Source of the DNA: Promethearchaeia archaeon
Lineage (GTDB): Archaea > Asgardarchaeota > Lokiarchaeia > Sigyniarchaeales > SOKP01
NCBI GenBank assembly: GCA_029856445.1
Contig: JAHQWY010000094.1
Coordinates: 1 to 11,058 of the forward strand
Direction of reading: 5' to 3'
DNA length: 11,058 nt
Positions 6,442-11,058 of the stretch are shown piece by piece (the stretch's first letter is position 1; each line of letters starts with the position of its first letter). A program made the position numbers and the translations under genes. The notes beneath the pieces were generated by a model. It saw only the letters and a program-made list of their open reading frames with translations, was not told where the DNA came from and did not search any database.

Positions 6442-8270
6442 ATGGGGCGAAAAAAACGCTCAAATCAATTAACGCGGTAATAGAAGAAAGTTGGAGAGTA
6501 TTTAATGAAGGAAAAGTAGAAGAAGCATTAAATATAATCACAAATTTGGAAGAAAGTAAGTCTCTCTCACTAGAAGAAGCACTCAGATGCCAGGTAGCTA
6601 AAGGGATGTTTAATTTTTACTTAGGAAATTATGCAGAAATCATAAATATTGGTGAGATTGCATATAAGGAGGGCATAAAACAGAATCAGCCTTTAATAGC
6701 GATTGATGCTCTCTTTATATCGTTTTATGGTTATTATATGCTAAATAGGGTATGGGAGGCTAGATCTTATGCGGAATTATGCGAAGAACTGCTCGAATCT
6801 GCTACCCATCAGCCTTCATCTGAAATTGAAAAAAGTAAAATGCATTTCTGTTTAATCGACGGATGTATTAAAGAGTTATATGGCAAATTAGATGTAGCTA
6901 TTGAAAACTACAGAAACGCTTTTAAGATATCTGAAAACTATGATTCTTTATATTATGCCAGATCCTTGTGCCTAGCAGAATTAGGACGAGCATTAATGGT
7001 CAAAGGGGAATATGATTTAGCAGTAAACTCACACAAGAAAGCTTTAGAATATTTGAAAGGAAATAGTAAATTAATGAGAATGCAAGAAGCTGCAAATTAT
7101 CATGACATTGCATATATCAACCTTCTACAAGGAGATTTGGAAGAATCAAGGATATTAAATGAAAAGAGTTTAGACATCATACTGAAATCGAGTGAAACTC
7201 CAATGGCTTATGTTGGTTATAACTATACTCTGTTAATAGGAATTCATTTGGAACAGAATTCTATTGATAAAGCTAAGGGATATCTGCAGAAATTTCAGCA
7301 CTACAATGATAACCTCCCACTCCCCGCAAATGAGAATATGTATAAATATTCAAAAGCGTTAATCCTAAGAAAAAGTACTCGAATTCAAGATTGGACAGAA
7401 GCTATGAATATCCTAAATGACCTGATCAATAAGAATGCCTTAATATTATTTGCTATTCCCTATCTGTGTGATTTATATTTACGAGAGCTGCAAATAACAA
7501 ATGATCCAAAAATATTGGAGGAATGCCAACCCCTTATCGAAAAATTACTTAATATAACGCAAAATTCTAATGTTTATTTCAACGCCTGGGCACGTTTACT
7601 ACAGGGGAAGATTGCATTATTACAAATGAATTTGGGAGATGCAAGGCGATATTTAACTCAGGCTCAAGATACTGCCGAAAAGTATGGGCTACAATTATTG
7701 GCACAGGAAATTTCAGTGGAACATGATAAATTACTAGAACAGCTAGGGGAATGGGAAAAATTTAAAAACAGAAATACTCCATATACAGAGCGAATAAATA
7801 AGGCATCATTAGAAGAAACTATGGAAGGGGTGCTGGGAAAGCGAGGAGTTAAACCACCAAAATTAGTAAGTGAAAAACCATTATTGCTCTCGATCATCAC
7901 AGAAGGGGGCGTAAACCTATTTTCTTATGCTTTTACTGAAGATTGGGAACGGGACAACGAGCTTTTTGGAAGTTTTATGACTGCTTTTTCTTCTTTTAGT
8001 GATGAATACTTTTCTGAGGGATTAGATCGAGCTAAATTTGGTAAGTATACAGTTCTTATCAATTCAATAAAAAATTATTCAATATGCTTTTTGTTCACAG
8101 GACAATCATATCAAGCAAAACAAAAATTAGCTAAATTTGTTGAGTATTTAAACGATGATACCAGTATCCAAAAAGCTCTTGATAAATTCTATGAAACAAG
8201 TCAAGTCCTTGAATTACAACAATTTCCTTTCCTTAAATCGTTGATAAGCGAGATATTTATCAAGAATTAG
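6442..8270 (+). CDS. TPR-repeat protein with C-terminal longin/roadblock-like domain; apparent -1 frameshift near the start
   Basis: The uninterrupted frame (from 6441) has no ATG, GTG or TTG before TTG 6546. That late start would delete the first helices shared with the paralogue at 8303-10165. An ATG at 6442 runs into a seven-A tract (6450-6456); a -1 slip there, or one missing A, joins MGRKK to TLKSINAVIEES and restores the paralogue-like N-terminus (FNEGKVEEALNIITNLE against LYQGNIEEALQIANKLE). Without the slip, translation stops after 12 residues. TPR units follow, for example GKLDVAIENYRNAF, GEYDLAVNSHKKAL and GDLEESRILNEKSL, giving a helical protein-binding solenoid. The last 130 or so residues (from about 7881) form a separate alpha/beta domain with LLLSIITEGG, LFSYAFTEDW, FSEGLDRAKFGKYTVL and FTGQSYQAKQKL, resembling longin/roadblock-like domains by strand-helix pattern. 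No membrane segment is seen. It probably acts as a cytoplasmic scaffold; the partner is unknown. Confidence 0.8.
6450..6456 (+). promoter_or_regulatory. A AAA AAA slippery heptamer, possible -1 frameshift or slippage site
   Basis: Seven consecutive A residues sit in the ATG-6442 frame exactly as A AAA AAA, the phase required for -1 ribosomal slippage or transcriptional slippage. Slipping moves reading from the 12-residue zero frame into the long TPR frame. A homopolymer sequencing error or a recent mutation would look the same. Confidence 0.4.
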
Positions 8271-8302
8271 ATGTGAAACAAAATTACTGCTAAAACTAAT
8301 AT

Positions 8303-10165
8303 TTAGTTATGAGATCCAAAAACGTCTTTTAAGAAGACCTCTAGGAAAGGAAAATCACTTAATTCGACAACTTGGCTTGTTTGATAATATTTATTTAAGC
8401 TTTCCATTATAGAGTTATTGTTTTGGATTCCTTCTGTAAATCGTGTGAGTTTTTGTTTGGCTAAATAGGTTTGCCCTTTAAATAAATAGCAGGATGAAAT
8501 TTCTCCCATTGGCATCATAAGTACTGTATATTGGTTAAACTTGACCCGATCGAGTCCTTCAGAAAAAATTTCATTACTAAATGACGAAATTGCTGATAAA
8601 AAACTTGCAAATCGCTCATCTTCCCGACTCCATTCCTCAGAAAAGGGATAGGAAAAAATGGGAACCCCACCTTCTGCAATGATCAGTAGCAATACTGGTT
8701 CTTCATTCACTAACTCAGGAGCTGTAATCGCACGTTTCCCTTGCATTCTTGCAATGACATCATCAAAAGATGCGAGATCCAAACGTTCTGAAAAAGCCAT
8801 ATCTAATTTGTCAATATTCTCAAATTTATCTAATGTTTCAAGTAATTTATCATGTTCCTTTGAAATGGATTGAGCAAGTAATTGCAAACCATGCTTCTCA
8901 GCAATATCTTGTGCTTGAGTTATATATTGCCTAGCATCCCCCATATTCATCTTTAACAAGGCTATCTTACCTTGTAACAAATTAGTTTGAGCTAGTAATA
9001 ATGATGAATTTGTACGACGTGACTCATTTAACAATCTTTCAAGTAAAGGTTGGATATCATTCAGAATGCCTAAGTCGTGTGTAGAATATAATTCTTCAAG
9101 ATATAAACTGGAAAGTTCAATAAGTGCATCTGTGAATTCACTTGTCATGCCTCGGGTCCCGGATTCTCTTAAAAAATCATGACCTTTAATCATAGTTTTA
9201 AAAATATTTTCGGCTTCAGCTCTATCTCGAGTTCTTGGGCTTGATTTTAATATCCGTGCTTGTGCTATTTTATACCAATAGAAATTTTTAGAAATTTCGT
9301 TTCTTTCCAGAAATTGAGAGAATTGACTTAAAGTTTCTTGAGCCTTATCAAAGGATTGTTTATCTAGAAAAATCTTAATTAAATTATTATATCCTAATCC
9401 CATAAAAAAATTGGAATTTGGAATTGGAATTTGTTCCCATATTTCTAAGCTTTTTTCATTATACTCAATTGAGAGATCTAATTTCCCTTGTTGATAATAG
9501 ATCATACCCATCCAGTTGTAATTCCCTGCTTCAACCATACTAAGATCACCCATTGAACTATTGATAATTTCTAGACTTTTCATGAGGTCGTTTAAACCTT
9601 TGTCTAAATCTCCTTTATACATATATGCAGGTCCAGTTACATTTAGAATAATAGCAGTGAAATAATAGATAGAAGTATTTTGTTCAAAAAACGAAAGACA
9701 TTTTTTAAAATATTTCAAAGTAAGATCATACTCCCCTTCCCAAAAAGAAAAATATCCCTTTAAAAAATTCACTAAAGCTTCTCCCTCCTCACGTTCTGAA
9801 GAAGATTTTTGAAGAGGAGATTCGAGTAATTGTTCACATGATTGTATATCTTCCCATACTTCAGAGTATCTAGCTAGAAGATACTTTGCAATAAACTTGA
9901 TTAAAACAATAGCCCTAATTGAGATAAGCGGTTTTCCCATTCTATTACCTTCCTTTTGTATATAAGTTCCGATTTTAAGCGCGCCCTCATAATCTCTTGA
10001 AGTGGAAAGAACATAAGCTTTAAACATTTGAGATTCTAGTTTTTCTTCTAGTGTAAGATTTTCTTCTTTTTCCAACTTGTTGGCAATCTGTAAAGCTTCT
10101 TCGATATTACCCTGATAAAGCAGCTCTATTCCCCGTTGGATAATATCGGTAAATGAATTGGTCAT
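8303..10165 (-). CDS. TPR-repeat protein with C-terminal longin/roadblock-like domain
   Basis: This 620-residue protein is a full-length paralogue of the convergent gene at 6442-8270. Residues from about 8 to 450 are helical TPR-type repeats; clear units include GNIEEALQIANKLE, GEYDLTLKYFKKCL, GDLDKGLNDLMKSL and GKLDLSIEYNEKSL. A very conserved segment shared by both copies contains LLQGKIALL, MGDARQYITQAQD and GLQLLAQ, ending in a KEHDKLLE helix. Residues 491-620 form a compact domain: LLLIIAEGG and PIFSYPF strands, a FASFLSAISSFS helix, the SEGLDRVKF/QYTVLM strand region, CYLFKGQTY and an AKQKLTRF helix. That order resembles longin or roadblock-like domains, which in Asgard archaea and eukaryotes are linked to small GTPases and trafficking; this is an inference from pattern. 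The start ATG at 10163-10165 gives an N-terminus matching the recovered one of its paralogue. The two genes converge with only 32 bases between stops. Confidence 0.88.
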   Translation of the reverse strand: MTNSFTDIIQRGIELLYQGNIEEALQIANKLEKEENLTLEEKLESQMFKAYVLSTSRDYEGALKIGTYIQKEGNRMGKPLISIRAIVLIKFIAKYLLARYSEVWEDIQSCEQLLESPLQKSSSEREEGEALVNFLKGYFSFWEGEYDLTLKYFKKCLSFFEQNTSIYYFTAIILNVTGPAYMYKGDLDKGLNDLMKSLEIINSSMGDLSMVEAGNYNWMGMIYYQQGKLDLSIEYNEKSLEIWEQIPIPNSNFFMGLGYNNLIKIFLDKQSFDKAQETLSQFSQFLERNEISKNFYWYKIAQARILKSSPRTRDRAEAENIFKTMIKGHDFLRESGTRGMTSEFTDALIELSSLYLEELYSTHDLGILNDIQPLLERLLNESRRTNSSLLLAQTNLLQGKIALLKMNMGDARQYITQAQDIAEKHGLQLLAQSISKEHDKLLETLDKFENIDKLDMAFSERLDLASFDDVIARMQGKRAITAPELVNEEPVLLLIIAEGGVPIFSYPFSEEWSREDERFASFLSAISSFSNEIFSEGLDRVKFNQYTVLMMPMGEISSCYLFKGQTYLAKQKLTRFTEGIQNNNSIMESLNKYYQTSQVVELSDFPFLEVFLKDVFGSHN

Positions 10166-10355
10166 ATCTTCTAATTTCCCTATAATTTTTTGTATGATTG
10201 GATCAAATTTAATGAAAAATAAGAAGTATTTTTACCTTAAAAGACTTTTCGAATAAGTTGTAAGAAACACATTTATTATACATAAATTTTTTAAGTTGAA
10301 TTTTCTTTATGATAATGGTTGAGGTTTTAGAATAAAAATTTACCATAAAAATTGG

Positions 10356-10364
10356 TCTATAAAG
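10356..10364 (+). promoter_or_regulatory. Putative TATA box for the 84-residue protein gene
   Basis: TCTATAAAG lies about 80-88 bases before the ATG at 10444. A start about 25 bases further on would leave a leader of roughly 55 bases. The rest of the 278-base divergent gap (10166-10443) shows no gene. Confidence 0.3.
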
Positions 10365-10432
10365 ATCATAAATAGTTAGATCAATTCATTTAAGATAAGG
10401 AAAAAGGAAATTTGTTAAGTAAGCTAAGAGTT

Positions 10433-10438
10433 GAGGTG
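10433..10438 (+). promoter_or_regulatory. Strong Shine-Dalgarno sequence of the 84-residue protein gene
   Basis: GAGGTG is perfectly complementary to the anti-Shine-Dalgarno core and is five bases from the ATG at 10444. It is the best ribosome-binding site in the window and the main evidence that the small gene downstream is real. Confidence 0.65.
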
Positions 10439-10443
10439 TTTTA

Positions 10444-10698
10444 ATGTCAGTCAGTCTTAAATATCATGAAATTTTGGAGGAAGATTTAGTGATAGAATTG
10501 GAATGGTTGAAGGAAGAGTTCGAAATTTTATTTAATTCCAAAATTGAAAAACACACAGAGATGGACAAGAAAATTGCTAATGATATTTTAGATTACATAC
10601 TCGAAAATACCGATGTTAATGGAAATGTAGGATTACTAGATCTATTCGATAAAGCTATTCATAAAATAGAGAAACAATATTCTAAATTAATTAATTGA
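10444..10698 (+). CDS. Small acidic helical protein of unknown function
   Basis: I do not recognise this 84-residue protein. It is rich in Glu, Lys, Ile and Leu and appears wholly alpha-helical, with likely helices at about 8-31 (EILEEDLVIELEWLKEEF), 39-55 (EMDKKIANDILDYILEN) and 63-82 (LLDLFDKAIHKIEKQYSK). It has no signal peptide, membrane helix, cysteine cluster or obvious DNA-binding motif. Heptad-like spacing of hydrophobic residues suggests it packs as a helical bundle or dimer. An optimally spaced GAGGTG site and an uninterrupted frame support a real gene. It is divergent from the TPR gene on the left and convergent with the partial gene on the right, so it is probably transcribed alone. 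Confidence 0.7.
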   Translation: MSVSLKYHEILEEDLVIELEWLKEEFEILFNSKIEKHTEMDKKIANDILDYILENTDVNGNVGLLDLFDKAIHKIEKQYSKLIN

Positions 10699-10739
10699 AA
10701 TTGATACTTTTCCATTTAAATTTAAATAAATCGACTCTT

Positions 10740-11058
10740 TTAAGGAATAAATCTTTGTCTTACATACTTTATTAGATTTTCTGCTTTTTTATAATACAAT
10801 TCGTCATTTTTAGAAATTTTAGACAGTTCATTTAAGCGATCCTTAATGTCTGATGAAAGTTCTCCATATTGACTGTGAAAAGCTTCTGTTCGTCTATTCA
10901 AACTGAATTCGATTTTTTTCTTAGGATCTAGACTCAAATAATCATCTATTGATCTTAAAATCTTTTTTTTCTCATGTGGGAGATCTCCCCAAATTTCGAG
11001 TAATAAATTGGCAGCAGAATCACTAGTAATAGTAGTATGGCATTCAATATTCTCCACA
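10740..11058 (-). CDS. Unidentified protein, C-terminal part (5' end may lie beyond window)
   Basis: The frame is open to the right edge and ends at a TAA complementary to 10740-10742, giving at least 105 residues. The only possible start inside the window is a GTG complementary to 11055-11057 at the very edge, so the true start may well be outside. The visible part is charged and helical, with AANLLLEIWGDLP near the beginning, basic KKK segments, and a C-terminal KKAENLIKYVRQRFIP helix. No family motif is recognised. Codon and base use resemble the neighbours. It converges with the 84-residue gene across a 41-base AT-rich gap. Confidence 0.6.
   Translation of the reverse strand, partial: VENIECHTTITSDSAANLLLEIWGDLPHEKKKILRSIDDYLSLDPKKKIEFSLNRRTEAFHSQYGELSSDIKDRLNELSKISKNDELYYKKAENLIKYVRQRFIP

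Noticed and set aside
8294..8308. Inverted repeat AACTAA-TAT-TTAGTT between the convergent TPR genes
   Set aside because: The arms are only six bases and overlap the stop codon of the minus-strand gene; too short and AT-rich to call a bidirectional terminator.
10714..10727. Perfect 14-base palindrome ATTTAAATTTAAAT between the convergent genes at the right end
   Set aside because: It is composed only of A and T in an AT-rich gap and is expected by chance; no G/C-containing arms or T-tract make it a convincing terminator or operator.

Overview
The window looks like chromosomal DNA of an archaeon, most likely an Asgard (Promethearchaeota, Lokiarchaeia-like) lineage. A RadA-type recombinase, AT-rich intergenic regions with TATA-box-like elements about 45-60 bp ahead of starts, and two large TPR proteins with a longin/roadblock-like C-terminal domain all point that way. 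The lineage call is an inference from sequence style, not from a search. No tRNA, rRNA, CRISPR array or intact insertion sequence was seen.

Layout. On the minus strand at the left edge lie radA (3' end outside the window), a seven-helix membrane protein of unknown function, and a phosphohexomutase-fold protein (1841-3229) in which all four active-site signatures have been replaced. Divergently from that last gene runs a well-conserved GH57 alpha-glucan branching-type enzyme (3422-5137). After a 321-base gap with a hairpin/T-tract terminator comes an alpha/beta hydrolase (5459-6268). Its stop codon is followed directly by a decayed copy of the GH57 3' end (6271-6329), the ghost of a second GH57 gene.

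The right half holds two convergent paralogues (6442-8270 plus, 8303-10165 minus), each a TPR array followed by a conserved domain of about 130 residues. The plus-strand copy has no credible start in its own frame. Its true N-terminus can be recovered from an ATG at 6442 through a seven-A run that is in the correct phase for a -1 slip. The window ends with a small 84-residue helical protein preceded by a strong Shine-Dalgarno sequence, and the C-terminal part of an unrecognised minus-strand gene running off the edge.

Functional reading. The left centre suggests alpha-glucan/sugar-phosphate metabolism: the GH57 enzyme is intact, the divergent mutase-like protein is probably a non-catalytic sugar-phosphate sensor or partner, and a GH57 duplicate has been lost. 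The right half suggests eukaryote-like scaffold or trafficking/GTPase-associated proteins expanded by duplication. The two halves need not be functionally linked.
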